A stretch of 64,000 nt of DNA. It comes from Paenibacillus sp. OV219 (GTDB lineage Bacteria; Bacillota; Bacilli; Paenibacillales; Paenibacillaceae). Every line of letters starts with the position of its first letter. Within the stretch, counting starts at the first letter, position 1. Made by a program: the position numbers and the translations under genes. Under the pieces are notes generated by a model. It searched no databases. It saw only the letters and a list, made by a program, of their open reading frames with translations, and was not told where the DNA came from. The stretch is taken from positions 124,001-188,000 of the forward strand of contig NZ_FOCJ01000005.1 in assembly GCF_900110075.1 (NCBI RefSeq). The letters run 5' to 3'. This document shows positions 1-7,629 of the stretch, one piece after another.

Positions 1-41
1 GCCAGATGAAGAGATTATCTATCACTTTATGGATATGAATA

Positions 42-70
42 AGACTGCTGATCACTCATGGCAGCAGTCT
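42..70. terminator. Hairpin terminator downstream of the first APH gene
   Basis: A 9-bp perfect inverted repeat (AGACTGCTG at 42-50 with CAGCAGTCT at 62-70) lies just beyond the stop of the minus-strand gene at 86. On the minus strand it is followed by a weak T-rich stretch and on the plus strand by CTTAATTATT, so it may serve the minus gene, an upstream plus-strand gene outside the window, or both. Confidence 0.55.
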
Positions 71-85
71 CTTAATTATTCGTCT

Positions 86-1090
86 TTAAATCTCATCATT
101 TAGCCATTGTTCTAATTCTGAGATCTGATCTGCATAACTCTTAATGGCATTAATTGTGAGTAAAACTTGCTCCGTTCCCAACTGCTGTTCTTTCTCGTTC
201 GTGCATTCGATCCACAAGGACCGTTTCAAGTTATATTCTAGCCATCCTATTTTGCCGAGGAAGCCATTATCTAAGACCGCTTTCCAGTTAGCATGAAGTG
301 TTCCGCATCTCACTTTATAACTGCGAATAAAAGCTATAAATCTTTCTTTATCAATGTCCCCGGCTTTATCTTCAGACCAGTAAACAGCCGTTTCAACTAC
401 GTTTTGCATCGGATTTATATAGCCGGATGCTTCCCAATCAATAATGATTGGGCGATCTTGATTCCACATCACATTTTTAGAATCCAAATCCCCGTGGCTT
501 ATGACCATATTGGATATAAGCATTTCTGCTGCATGATTTGCTTGAATATGCCATTCGTAAAGCTGATCCATATTGTCACGAAGCAGATCAACCCACACAG
601 AATTATTGTCTTGTCCTTGCTTCAAATATTGACTCCAATCCGTCACATAAGTACTAATTGATACATGTACAGGAATAATTAGCTCTGAAAAATCAGACTG
701 ATGGATTCCTCCAACAATTTCTCCCATTATCTCGCAATGAGTTGTACTAATTTCATCAGGCTTCAGACTTCTGCCTTCTATCCAATCAAATACTAGGAAG
801 TATTGATTCTCTACTTCTTGCACGGAAGCTCCATTAAATTGCTTAGCTGGAAGAGCAGGAACATGATTAGCTGCAATATTCGCAATTTGTTCTGAATGGA
901 CAAAATTAATCATTGCTGTAGGTCTAATCATGATTTGAGGGTTTAATGCTTTAATTGCAAACGTCCCTTGATGAGTTTCAACCCTATACATGCTGTGCAG
1001 AAGCCCACCGGGTATTGCTACAGGAATACCTATTAATTCACCAAGCTGCAATTCATTACATAACTTCTTAATTTGTAAATCGGCTGTCAT
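86..1090 (-). CDS. APH-fold phosphotransferase (aminoglycoside/choline kinase family)
   Basis: A 334-residue protein of the APH (PF01636) kinase-like fold. The catalytic loop reads HGDLDSKN near residues 200-207 and the metal-binding motif IIDWE near 215-219, so the ATP-phosphotransfer machinery looks intact. The family phosphorylates hydroxyls of small molecules (aminoglycosides, choline, homoserine, sugars); nothing here fixes the substrate. The ATG at 1090 has AAGGAG nine bases upstream, which supports the start. It is transcribed alone, ahead of a hairpin at 42-70. It is one of seven APH-fold genes in this window, none of them very similar to it. An antibiotic-resistance role cannot be claimed from the sequence. 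Confidence 0.85.
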   Translation of the reverse strand: MTADLQIKKLCNELQLGELIGIPVAIPGGLLHSMYRVETHQGTFAIKALNPQIMIRPTAMINFVHSEQIANIAANHVPALPAKQFNGASVQEVENQYFLVFDWIEGRSLKPDEISTTHCEIMGEIVGGIHQSDFSELIIPVHVSISTYVTDWSQYLKQGQDNNSVWVDLLRDNMDQLYEWHIQANHAAEMLISNMVISHGDLDSKNVMWNQDRPIIIDWEASGYINPMQNVVETAVYWSEDKAGDIDKERFIAFIRSYKVRCGTLHANWKAVLDNGFLGKIGWLEYNLKRSLWIECTNEKEQQLGTEQVLLTINAIKSYADQISELEQWLNDEI

Positions 1091-1114
1091 ATAGGAGCAA
1101 CTCCTTCAAATCTT

Positions 1115-1148
1115 AATCCCACATGAGTCTTCAACTAGAGGTGGGATT
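1115..1148 (-). promoter_or_regulatory. Inverted repeat in the leader of the APH gene
   Basis: AATCCCAC (1115-1122) and GTGGGATT (1141-1148) form an 8-bp perfect stem about 25 bases before the APH start codon. No run of T follows on the minus strand, so it is more likely an operator or leader structure than a terminator. Weak call. Confidence 0.25.
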
Positions 1149-1235
1149 CTTATCCAAAAATAGAATAGCGAATATATGTTCGGTTGTAAATAATTTTTCT
1201 GAATTCTCACCTGATAAGCTTAAATAATCACAACA

Positions 1236-1269
1236 AAGAGGTCAGCCAGTCTTAACTGGTTGACCTCTT
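1236..1269 (-). terminator. Rho-independent terminator after the alpha-glucosidase
   Basis: A long stem (AAGAGGTCA with TGACCTCTT outside, CCAGT with ACTGG inside) around a CTTA loop is followed on the minus strand by TTTGTTGTGATTATTT. It ends the transcript coming from the alpha-glucosidase. The stop codon of the small frame at 1252-1434 lies in its loop. Confidence 0.8.
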
Positions 1270-1434
1270 ACTCAGTCTTTGGTCGTTCCCGCGCATTGCT
1301 TTTCTGAAAGAATGATCTAGATCGTTCTGTTCTACGTAAATCAATAATGGATTAAGTTGTTCTATACTCTCAGCTAACTCTGCAACATAGCTTCCGCAAA
1401 ACTCTATCCGCCATATCTTAACGCTATTGCTCAA
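1252..1434 (-). CDS. Possible 60-residue small protein after the alpha-glucosidase
   Basis: An open frame starting at a TTG directly abutting the TAA of the alpha-glucosidase and ending in the loop of the terminator. The composition is protein-like, but no Shine-Dalgarno sequence stands at a proper distance and I recognise no domain. It fills the whole gap between stop codon and terminator. It may be a translationally coupled small gene or just untranslated 3' sequence. Confidence 0.25.
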   Translation of the reverse strand: MSNSVKIWRIEFCGSYVAELAESIEQLNPLLIYVEQNDLDHSFRKAMRGNDQRLSKRSTS

Positions 1435-3099
1435 TTACATCACATACACACGCGCCTCGTAAGGCTTCAACGTGCCATCCCGAAGCGCTCCTGTATCTTC
1501 GACCGGATAGTTATGTAGCATCAGAAGAGGCTTGCCAGTTGCTGTTTCCGCCGGAAGCTTCAGCTCCGCGCTTTCAGCTGAGAAGTTGCAAATAACAAGT
1601 GCCTTGCCGCTGTCACCGCTGCGCGTATATGCGAATATCTGCTTATCGTCCTCGAGCAGCAATTCATACGTGCCGTATACGAATTGCGGATATTCCTTGC
1701 GCAAGCGAATCATATCTTTATAGAAATTCAGCACGGAGTTTGGATCTTCCTGCTCTCGTTCCACATTGATCTCGGTGTAGTTAGGGTTAACACCCATCCA
1801 CGGCTTACCTGTCGAGAAGCCCGCATTCGGTGCATCCGACCATTGCATCGGAGTTCTAGAATTATCACGGCCTCGTTTCCAGACAACCTCCATCACATCC
1901 TCATGCGGACGCCCTTTCCCCGTTTCGATGCGGTAATAGTTAATCATGCCGACATCGTTGTAATCGTCGATGGATTCGAATTTCACGTTCGTCATGCCAA
2001 GCTCCTGGCCTTGATAGATATATGGCGTGCCTTGCATGAAAAAGTAGCAGGCTCCGAGCATTTTAGCACTTTGCTCCCAGTACTCGGCGTCATTGCCCCA
2101 TGTGGATACCGAGCGGGGCTGATCGTGATTTTCGAAGAACAAAGCGTTCCAACCACGGTTTTCAAGTCCCTTCTGCCATTTGGACAACGTCTCCTTAAGA
2201 GCAAGCACGTCAACGCCGTTGTTTAGACCGATATCCCATAATCCCAGATGCTCGAACTGAAAGATCATATCGAACTTTCCGTTCTGCTCGCCTACCCAAT
2301 CATCCGCCTGTTCGATGCTCACGCCGTTCGCTTCCCCGACTGTCATAATGTCGTATTTGTCGAACGTCCGCTCTTTCAACTCCAATAGATACGTCTGAAT
2401 TCCTTCGCGATTCATATGGCCTTCGAACGAAGGGACGAAGTCGAGCTCATCTGGATTCGGCATATCCGTTAGCCCTGGAATTTTCTTAATATGGCTGATC
2501 GCATCGACGCGGAAGCCATCAATGCCTTTGTCGAGCCACCAGTTGACTGTATCGTAGAGCGCATCGCGCACTTCATGGTTTTCCCAATTCAAATCCGGCT
2601 GCCTCACTGAGAAAATATGCAAGTAGTACTGCTCCGTCTTCTCGTCAAATTGCCATGCCGATCCGCTGAATATGCTTTCCCAGTTGTTCGGTTCATGGCC
2701 GTTCTTACCGTCCCGCCATATGTACCAGTCTCGCTTCGGACTGTCCTTGGATGCACGGGATTCAATAAACCATGGATGTTCGTCACTCGTATGATTGATG
2801 ACCAGATCGAGGATCAGCTTCATGCCTCGCGCATGCGTCTCCTTCAATAGCCGGTCGAAATCGTCCATCGTACCGAATTCTTCCATAATGTCCTGATAAT
2901 CAGAGATATCATAGCCATTATCGTCATTCGGAGATTTGAAGAACGGGCACACCCACAGCACATCGACGCCAAGATCCTTCAAATAATCAAGTTTCGAGAT
3001 GATGCCTTGCAGGTCGCCAATGCCGTCCCCGTTACTGTCCATAAAGCTGCGCGGATAAATTTGATATGCTACCGCGTCTTTCCACCAAACCTTGTTCAT
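1435..3099 (-). CDS. GH13 alpha-glucosidase (alpha-1,4-type by signature)
   Basis: A 554-residue intracellular glycoside hydrolase of the oligo-1,6-glucosidase/maltase group (GH13_31). The start was moved to the ATG at 3099 (MNKVWWKDAVAYQIYPRSF, the standard N-terminus), preceded by AAAGGCGG. Catalytic residues can be placed: nucleophile Asp199 in GFRVDA, acid/base Glu256 in VGEANG, transition-state Asp326 in ENHDQPR. DNSRTPMQW further on is also typical. In this group the residue after the nucleophile is known to influence linkage: Val in alpha-1,6 enzymes such as the Bacillus cereus oligo-1,6-glucosidase, Ala or Thr in alpha-1,4 maltases. Here it is Ala200, so a maltase-like preference is inferred. 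No signal peptide. No transporter genes lie beside it. Confidence 0.93.
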   Translation of the reverse strand: MNKVWWKDAVAYQIYPRSFMDSNGDGIGDLQGIISKLDYLKDLGVDVLWVCPFFKSPNDDNGYDISDYQDIMEEFGTMDDFDRLLKETHARGMKLILDLVINHTSDEHPWFIESRASKDSPKRDWYIWRDGKNGHEPNNWESIFSGSAWQFDEKTEQYYLHIFSVRQPDLNWENHEVRDALYDTVNWWLDKGIDGFRVDAISHIKKIPGLTDMPNPDELDFVPSFEGHMNREGIQTYLLELKERTFDKYDIMTVGEANGVSIEQADDWVGEQNGKFDMIFQFEHLGLWDIGLNNGVDVLALKETLSKWQKGLENRGWNALFFENHDQPRSVSTWGNDAEYWEQSAKMLGACYFFMQGTPYIYQGQELGMTNVKFESIDDYNDVGMINYYRIETGKGRPHEDVMEVVWKRGRDNSRTPMQWSDAPNAGFSTGKPWMGVNPNYTEINVEREQEDPNSVLNFYKDMIRLRKEYPQFVYGTYELLLEDDKQIFAYTRSGDSGKALVICNFSAESAELKLPAETATGKPLLMLHNYPVEDTGALRDGTLKPYEARVYVM

Positions 3100-3202
3100 T
3101 GCAATATTCCGCCTTTCAAACATTTTCCTACCTCGTTCATGCCCACATTTTCTGCCGCACATACCTTGGAGCTGAAAATGAACACCGATTCTTTCCAAAC
3201 AA

Positions 3203-3226
3203 AAAAGCCGCTTTTTAAGCGACTTT
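3203..3226 (-). terminator. Terminator after fabF
   Basis: On the minus strand AAGTCGCTT and AAGCGGCTT (one G-T pair) form a 9-bp stem closed by a three-base loop and followed by six T. It lies just downstream of the fabF stop. Confidence 0.75.
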
Positions 3227-3261
3227 TATACATGAAGTGATTAGTCTTCTCTTACAAATGT

Positions 3262-4512
3262 TTATCTTATTTTCTCGTCGTCATAGCGTCGAAGCACGAT
3301 GACGGCATTATGTCCGCCGAATCCGAAAGAGTTGGACATTCCGATCCGAAGATCCGCTTCGCGCGCGGTATTCGCCACGTAATCCAAATCGCAGTCCGGA
3401 TCGCTTTCTTCTTGATTGATCGTCGGCGGAATGATGCCTTCTCGAAGCGAATTCGTGAGCGCGATTGCTTCGGCTCCACCTGCCGCGCCTAGCATATGCC
3501 CGGTCATCGATTTGTTTGCTGTAACCGGTACGCGGTAAGCGTGCTCACCGAACAGCCGTTTAATCGCCCGCGTCTCGGAAATATCGCCTACATGGGTGCT
3601 TGTCGCGTGAGCGCTGATGACGTCCACGTCATGCGGCGTCAATCCCGCGTCTCGCAGCGCCGCTTTCATCGCAAGGTAAGCGCCTGTGCCTTCCGGATGT
3701 GTAGCGACGATATGATAAGCGTCCGAGCTGGCTCCGTAACCGATCACTTCTCCATGTATCGCAGCGCCTCTTGCAAGCGCATGGGATAATGATTCCAGAA
3801 TCACAATGCCCGCACCTTCGGCAATGATGAAGCCGTCGCGTCCGCGATCGAATGGACGGCTCGCGTCAGAGGGATTCTCGTTGTTGGTCGATAGCGAAGT
3901 CGCGTTGCCGAAGCTGGCGAGCGACAGCTCCGTTATCGCAGCTTCCGACCCCCCGGCGAATATGACGTCGGCGCCTCCAGATCGAATGAGCCGGAACGCT
4001 TCGCCGATCGCGGTGTTTCCTATCGAACAAGCGGTTACGGGCGACATCGATGGCCCGAGCGCGCCGTAGTGAATGCTGATCATTGCAGAGGCCATATTCG
4101 AGATCAGCATCGGCACGAGCGTCGGACTAACTCTGTCTGGACCTCGCTCTCGCAGAACACCATCTTGTTCGAGCAGCGTATTCAGTCCACCGATCCCCGA
4201 TCCGACATATACGCCCAGTCGTTCATGGTCGATTGATTCGGCATTCAACCCAGCGTCCGTCCAAGCTTGCTCGGCCGCCGCCATCGCGAACTGAACGAAG
4301 CGATCCATTCTTCTCGCTTCCTTACGCCCGAATCTCGCTTCACTGTCGAAATCGCGTACAAGACCGGCAATGCGTGACTTCAACCGGCTCGCATCTATCG
4401 TATCAATCGCGGTGATACCGGAATCGCCTCTCTTCAACCTCTCCCAGAACAAAGCCGTTTCGTTGCCGAGCGGTGAAATAATCCCCATGCCTGTAATGAC
4501 TACCCGTTCCAT
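3262..4512 (-). CDS. fabF: Beta-ketoacyl-ACP synthase II (stand-alone copy)
   Basis: A 416-residue KAS II enzyme, the usual length. It condenses malonyl-ACP with acyl-ACP in fatty acid elongation. The Cys-His-His triad is complete: Cys162 in VTACSIGNTAIG, His302 in SAHATSTHVGD, His339 in NKSMTGHMLGAAGG. The C-terminal NSFGFGGHNA is canonical. Start supported by AGAAGGAGG before the ATG. It is not next to acpP, fabD or fabG, where the housekeeping copy usually sits, so this is probably a second copy. It is divergent from an MmyB-like regulator with a shared control region carrying repeated operators. A role in adjusting chain length or in making a special acyl chain is inference only. Confidence 0.93.
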   Translation of the reverse strand: MERVVITGMGIISPLGNETALFWERLKRGDSGITAIDTIDASRLKSRIAGLVRDFDSEARFGRKEARRMDRFVQFAMAAAEQAWTDAGLNAESIDHERLGVYVGSGIGGLNTLLEQDGVLRERGPDRVSPTLVPMLISNMASAMISIHYGALGPSMSPVTACSIGNTAIGEAFRLIRSGGADVIFAGGSEAAITELSLASFGNATSLSTNNENPSDASRPFDRGRDGFIIAEGAGIVILESLSHALARGAAIHGEVIGYGASSDAYHIVATHPEGTGAYLAMKAALRDAGLTPHDVDVISAHATSTHVGDISETRAIKRLFGEHAYRVPVTANKSMTGHMLGAAGGAEAIALTNSLREGIIPPTINQEESDPDCDLDYVANTAREADLRIGMSNSFGFGGHNAVIVLRRYDDEKIR

Positions 4513-4565
4513 ATTAATTCCTCCTTCTAACCATTCACTATTCGCGCCGTTCTTGCTTACAGTCC

Positions 4566-4595
4566 TATATTGCGCTAGAATTTATCCTATTACAA
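4566..4595 (-). promoter_or_regulatory. Weak candidate fabF promoter
   Basis: On the minus strand TTGTAA (4590-4595) is followed after 17-18 bases by CAATAT/AATATA. Its -35 box coincides with that of the divergent regulator promoter, so both would be covered by a protein bound at the two repeats. Confidence 0.35.
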
Positions 4596-4611
4596 GTTAG
4601 CATTTATCCTA
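4576..4611. promoter_or_regulatory. Two 14-bp direct repeats, putative operators between fabF and its regulator
   Basis: TAGAATTTATCCTA (4576-4589) and TAGCATTTATCCTA (4598-4611) differ at one base and are spaced exactly 22 bp start to start, two helical turns. The first lies immediately upstream of the regulator's -35 box, the second fills most of its spacer. This is the arrangement expected of an autoregulated, divergently transcribed regulator. Confidence 0.6.
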
Positions 4612-4618
4612 GTATAAA
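4590..4618 (+). promoter_or_regulatory. Sigma-A promoter of the MmyB-like regulator
   Basis: TTACAA (4590-4595), 17-bp spacer, TATAAA (4613-4618), 45 bp before the start codon. The repeat TAGCATTTATCCTA sits inside the spacer. Confidence 0.65.
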
Positions 4619-4663
4619 GACTACCAGACTATCCCACGCCTTAAATGAGGAGCGATCCGAATC

Positions 4664-5512
4664 ATGAATCGCCAAGCCAGACTGCAAGCTCTTTCCGAAT
4701 TTCTTAAAAAGCGCCGCGAGCAGCTGATGCCTCAGACGGTCGGCCTTCCCACCGGCACTCGTCGGCGGACGCCGGGGCTACGTCGTGAGGAAGTCGCGCA
4801 GCTCGCAGGCGTGAGCACTACATGGTACACGTGGCTTGAACAAGGCCGCGATATTCAAGTTTCTGCTTCTGTGCTGGACTGTGTAGCTTCAGCTCTCCGT
4901 TTAACATCAGACGAACGGAAGTACCTATTCTCGCTAGCGATGGAGTCCACGAGTGCGCCGGCTCCGGGAATCGAGCGGACGCTTGAGATTAATCCATCCC
5001 TGCAGCGCATCTTGCAAGAACTCCGTTACTGCCCGACGATCGTTACGGATCGGAGATTTCGAATTGTCGGCTGGAACGAGGCCGCATCGCGCGTATTTAT
5101 TGATTTCAATACGTTACTTGCGGAAGACCGCAACCTGATCCGACTATTATTCGAGCGTAAAGATTTCCGTAGGCTAGCGGTTAATTGGGAGCATTTCGCC
5201 TTGGATTTCCTAGCGATCTTCCGAGCCTACTACGGAAGATACGTGGAGGATGAGTGGTATAGCAGCTTCCTCTCAGAAATGAGGGAGTCCTATCCCAACT
5301 TCGATTCCCTCTGGGAGCAGAGCCGCGTCAGTCTCTCACCAGATATGCTGATCGAGTTCCGCCATGCGGCTGCTGGCAAAATGCTGTTTCAGCTGACCTC
5401 ACTTCAAGTCCAAGGTGAAGACGACCTCCGCTGCAGCGTGTACACCCCAGCCGCAGACACGAAGACCGAAGCAAAGCTACGAAAACTGGTGGATACGCCT
5501 TCACGAACATAA
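4664..5512 (+). CDS. XRE-family regulator with MmyB-like ligand-binding domain
   Basis: A 282-residue transcription factor. Residues about 10-90 form an XRE-type helix-turn-helix (LRREEVAQLAGVSTTWYTWLE), and the remainder matches the MmyB-like regulator ligand-binding domain (PF17765 type), with the typical RFRIVGWNEAASRVF and a Leu/Phe-rich core. A solved member of this family, from Chloroflexus, held a fatty acid in its pocket, so a fatty acyl ligand is plausible. It is divergent from fabF, which fits a lipid-sensing role, but that link is inference. Start ATG with AGGAGCG upstream. Direct repeats in the shared control region suggest autoregulation. Confidence 0.85.
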   Translation: MNRQARLQALSEFLKKRREQLMPQTVGLPTGTRRRTPGLRREEVAQLAGVSTTWYTWLEQGRDIQVSASVLDCVASALRLTSDERKYLFSLAMESTSAPAPGIERTLEINPSLQRILQELRYCPTIVTDRRFRIVGWNEAASRVFIDFNTLLAEDRNLIRLLFERKDFRRLAVNWEHFALDFLAIFRAYYGRYVEDEWYSSFLSEMRESYPNFDSLWEQSRVSLSPDMLIEFRHAAAGKMLFQLTSLQVQGEDDLRCSVYTPAADTKTEAKLRKLVDTPSRT

Positions 5513-5528
5513 CCTTACCGCGATGTAA

Positions 5529-5570
5529 AAATAATGAAGCTGCCAATCCGTTGGCAGCTTCTTTATTTTT
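5529..5570. terminator. Bidirectional terminator between convergent genes
   Basis: An 11-bp perfect stem (GAAGCTGCCAA 5536-5546 with TTGGCAGCTTC 5551-5561), loop TCCG, flanked by A-rich sequence before and T-rich sequence after, so it works for the regulator and for the minus-strand operon ending at 5582. Confidence 0.9.
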
Positions 5571-5581
5571 ACGATATTCTT

Positions 5582-6280
5582 TTACTGGTTACTTGTTCTA
5601 TTACGCTCTAGCCTTGGCTCCGAGAGTACACGATTATCGACAATGACATCAGCACGAGAAGGCGCTAAGGTAAGTTGTTCATAGAGCTCGTGCGTCGGTA
5701 CCCAGAATCGGCGGTATCTCTCTTCAACGACCTGAGTCGAGCCAACCCATGCCACATCTCTTTGTACAGCTCGAGTAACCATCGTTTCGTTATCAATATC
5801 AAGCCATATGATGTAATCCCAGTGATTTGCAAGCATCGGGTGGAGAAGAAAAATACCATCTATAATGGCCACATCACTTTCACTCACCTGATGCCATTGC
5901 TCAGGCACTTCCTTGTCATGGAACGAATCCCAAAGATCCGTGCGGCATCTCCGGCTGCCAGCAGGACCAAGCGGCTGTAAGACGAGATCGACAAACGAGC
6001 GATAGTCGTATCCGTGAACATAATATGAACGCGGTGTCCACTCGCCTCGCTGCGAACGATATTTATGCCCTGGATAATGGAAGTCGTCGATGGAAGCCCG
6101 AAGAACCCCGCGATTAAGCTCACGGATTGCTTTAGCCAATTCATCAGATAAGGTTGTCTTACCTGCAGCAGATCGCCCGTCAACTGCAACCCTTGTCGGG
6201 TGGCTCAAACTTAAGGAGACGATTTCATTGGCAAGGGTAGTGATCATCGCTTTTCTCGACTTATCTGATTGGACAGACAT
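5582..6280 (-). CDS. Uridine kinase-like P-loop kinase
   Basis: A 232-residue P-loop kinase of the uridine kinase/phosphoribulokinase superfamily. Walker A is GRSAAGKTT near the N-terminus, followed by the DDFHYPG motif, DGIFLL (Walker B region) and a C-terminal ADVIVDN, all hallmarks of the uridine kinase-like group common in actinobacteria and Paenibacillus. The substrate is not known for this group. A TTG at 6313 would extend the frame but has no ribosome site; the ATG at 6280 has TAGGAG at good distance and was chosen. It is last in a tight operon with a GNAT acetyltransferase and a zinc-ribbon P-loop protein. Confidence 0.8.
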   Translation of the reverse strand: MSVQSDKSRKAMITTLANEIVSLSLSHPTRVAVDGRSAAGKTTLSDELAKAIRELNRGVLRASIDDFHYPGHKYRSQRGEWTPRSYYVHGYDYRSFVDLVLQPLGPAGSRRCRTDLWDSFHDKEVPEQWHQVSESDVAIIDGIFLLHPMLANHWDYIIWLDIDNETMVTRAVQRDVAWVGSTQVVEERYRRFWVPTHELYEQLTLAPSRADVIVDNRVLSEPRLERNRTSNQ

Positions 6281-6309
6281 TGGTTCACTCCTAGTGCCCA
6301 GAGTCAACT

Positions 6310-6945
6310 TCAAAACTGATTAATTGCTGACGAGCGTACCGCTTCCAAGAATTCCTCCGGCGCCTGGCAGATTTGCAGATTCTTATAATCTTCAGCAGGC
6401 ATATGGTCTTGCAAGATAGGGAGAGACTCCTCCAGGTCGTTCTTCCTGCTACCTATTACGGGGTCTGACAATAAAGCGAAACCGAAGTCCGAGTATAGCT
6501 TAATTGCACGATAGCTGGACGGATGCGTATGGAGGTAAACAGGGTAGTCTTCCTCTCCAAGTTCCTTCATGACTTCAGAAATTAACGCCCTACCTAACCC
6601 TTTGCCTTCGGACGACTTCAGCACCTTTAGCCAATGAAGCGTATTGATTTGACCATACGCTTTCCATATGAAGCATGTTCCAACAGGCGCATCTTCGTCA
6701 TTACATATGAACAAGCACTTGTCGAAAAACAATTCCCCTTCCTGCGCATACACATCATGAAAATAATTCGTCATGAACTCACCATAGTTTCTCGCGGTTT
6801 CGGGATCATCAAAATGGATCGTTTTCCAGACATCCAGCTCATCTTTCCTGCAGGTTCTAACGTGAAATCCTTGCGGTACTTCTTGGATTGCAGATGGAAT
6901 TAACGATGAACACATCATAAATAAATCAAAGCTCGGGATACTCAT
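6310..6945 (-). CDS. GNAT-family N-acetyltransferase
   Basis: A 211-residue acetyltransferase. The acetyl-CoA binding loop appears as SSEGKGLGRALISEV around residues 115-130, preceded by a beta strand and followed by the HTHPSSYRAIKLYSDFGF segment typical of the GNAT C-terminal half. Substrate unknown. Its ATG overlaps the stop of the upstream gene in an ATGA, so translation is likely coupled to the zinc-ribbon P-loop protein. The first 30 residues look like an extension before the conserved fold begins. Confidence 0.8.
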   Translation of the reverse strand: MSIPSFDLFMMCSSLIPSAIQEVPQGFHVRTCRKDELDVWKTIHFDDPETARNYGEFMTNYFHDVYAQEGELFFDKCLFICNDEDAPVGTCFIWKAYGQINTLHWLKVLKSSEGKGLGRALISEVMKELGEEDYPVYLHTHPSSYRAIKLYSDFGFALLSDPVIGSRKNDLEESLPILQDHMPAEDYKNLQICQAPEEFLEAVRSSAINQF

Positions 6946-7589
6946 TTGATCACGTCCGATCGAGAGGATAATTCACAGATCAACTCATAAACCTTGCGTG
7001 CAGTATCTTGAGGCGAGTCATGGCTAGTATCGAGAGCAACTATTCGAGGCGAGTTTATTGGACCCTGCTCGATAAACCACTGATTGAAGCCGACCATCCC
7101 TTTTATAAAATCATCACTGCTGCTGCCCCTCCATGCAGGACGACTTCGCAGTCTTTCCTCAAGCAAGCCGCTCTCACAAACCAGTGCGATATAATGGATT
7201 TCGCCAAAATAGCGCCTCTCTACGCAATCCTCTAGCTGCTCCGGTGTCGTTGAGCCGCATAATACAACAGGCTTCCCTGCTTGCGTAATGTTCTTAGCCA
7301 TCCGCAGCCACATTTCCCGGTAATCGCGATAATTCGTATCCGGTTCATTGTAACGGTTGTCCCACAGAATGTCCGTTTCCATCACCACGAAGTCTTTCGT
7401 TATACTCGATAGCTGCAATACTAAAGAGGATTTCCCCGCCCCGCTCGCTCCCGTCACGATAAATAGCGGCAATTGAAGAAAAGGATGCGGATGCTCGCAT
7501 GCAGGACAGATTGCGTAGGTACCTCCATCGGTTTGCTGAATGCTTTTATCTATACGATATTCACCACAAGCTGGACATACGTTGAACAT
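6942..7589 (-). CDS. Zinc-ribbon P-loop nucleotidase/kinase-like protein
   Basis: A 215-residue protein. The N-terminus carries two CxxC pairs (CPAC at 5-8, CPAC near 28-31) forming a probable zinc ribbon, directly followed by a Walker A motif GASGAGKSS. Downstream, LCGSTTPEQLED and a basic RLRSRPAWRG segment resemble gluconate/shikimate-kinase type lids. It probably phosphorylates or hydrolyses a small molecule; substrate unknown. First gene of the three-gene operon running to 5582. Start ATG preceded by GGTGAG. Confidence 0.7.
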   Translation of the reverse strand: MFNVCPACGEYRIDKSIQQTDGGTYAICPACEHPHPFLQLPLFIVTGASGAGKSSLVLQLSSITKDFVVMETDILWDNRYNEPDTNYRDYREMWLRMAKNITQAGKPVVLCGSTTPEQLEDCVERRYFGEIHYIALVCESGLLEERLRSRPAWRGSSSDDFIKGMVGFNQWFIEQGPINSPRIVALDTSHDSPQDTARKVYELICELSSRSDVIK

Positions 7590-7629
7590 TCAACTCACCA
7601 ATCCCATCTGAAAATGTTGATGCATACGG

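Noticed and set aside
86-1090. Antibiotic resistance call for the APH-fold genes
   Set aside because: The fold covers many metabolic kinases; no signature of a known resistance enzyme was seen.
1684-2226. A 180-codon plus-strand frame inside the alpha-glucosidase
   Set aside because: Antisense shadow of a conserved gene with codon composition typical of a mirror frame.
3262-4512. Polyketide synthase interpretation of the lone KAS gene
   Set aside because: The protein is a single KAS II domain of normal length with no acyltransferase or carrier domains nearby.
6280-6313. Upstream TTG start for the uridine kinase-like gene overlapping the GNAT stop
   Set aside because: A TTGA overlap looked like coupling, but there is no ribosome site there, while the ATG at 6280 has one.
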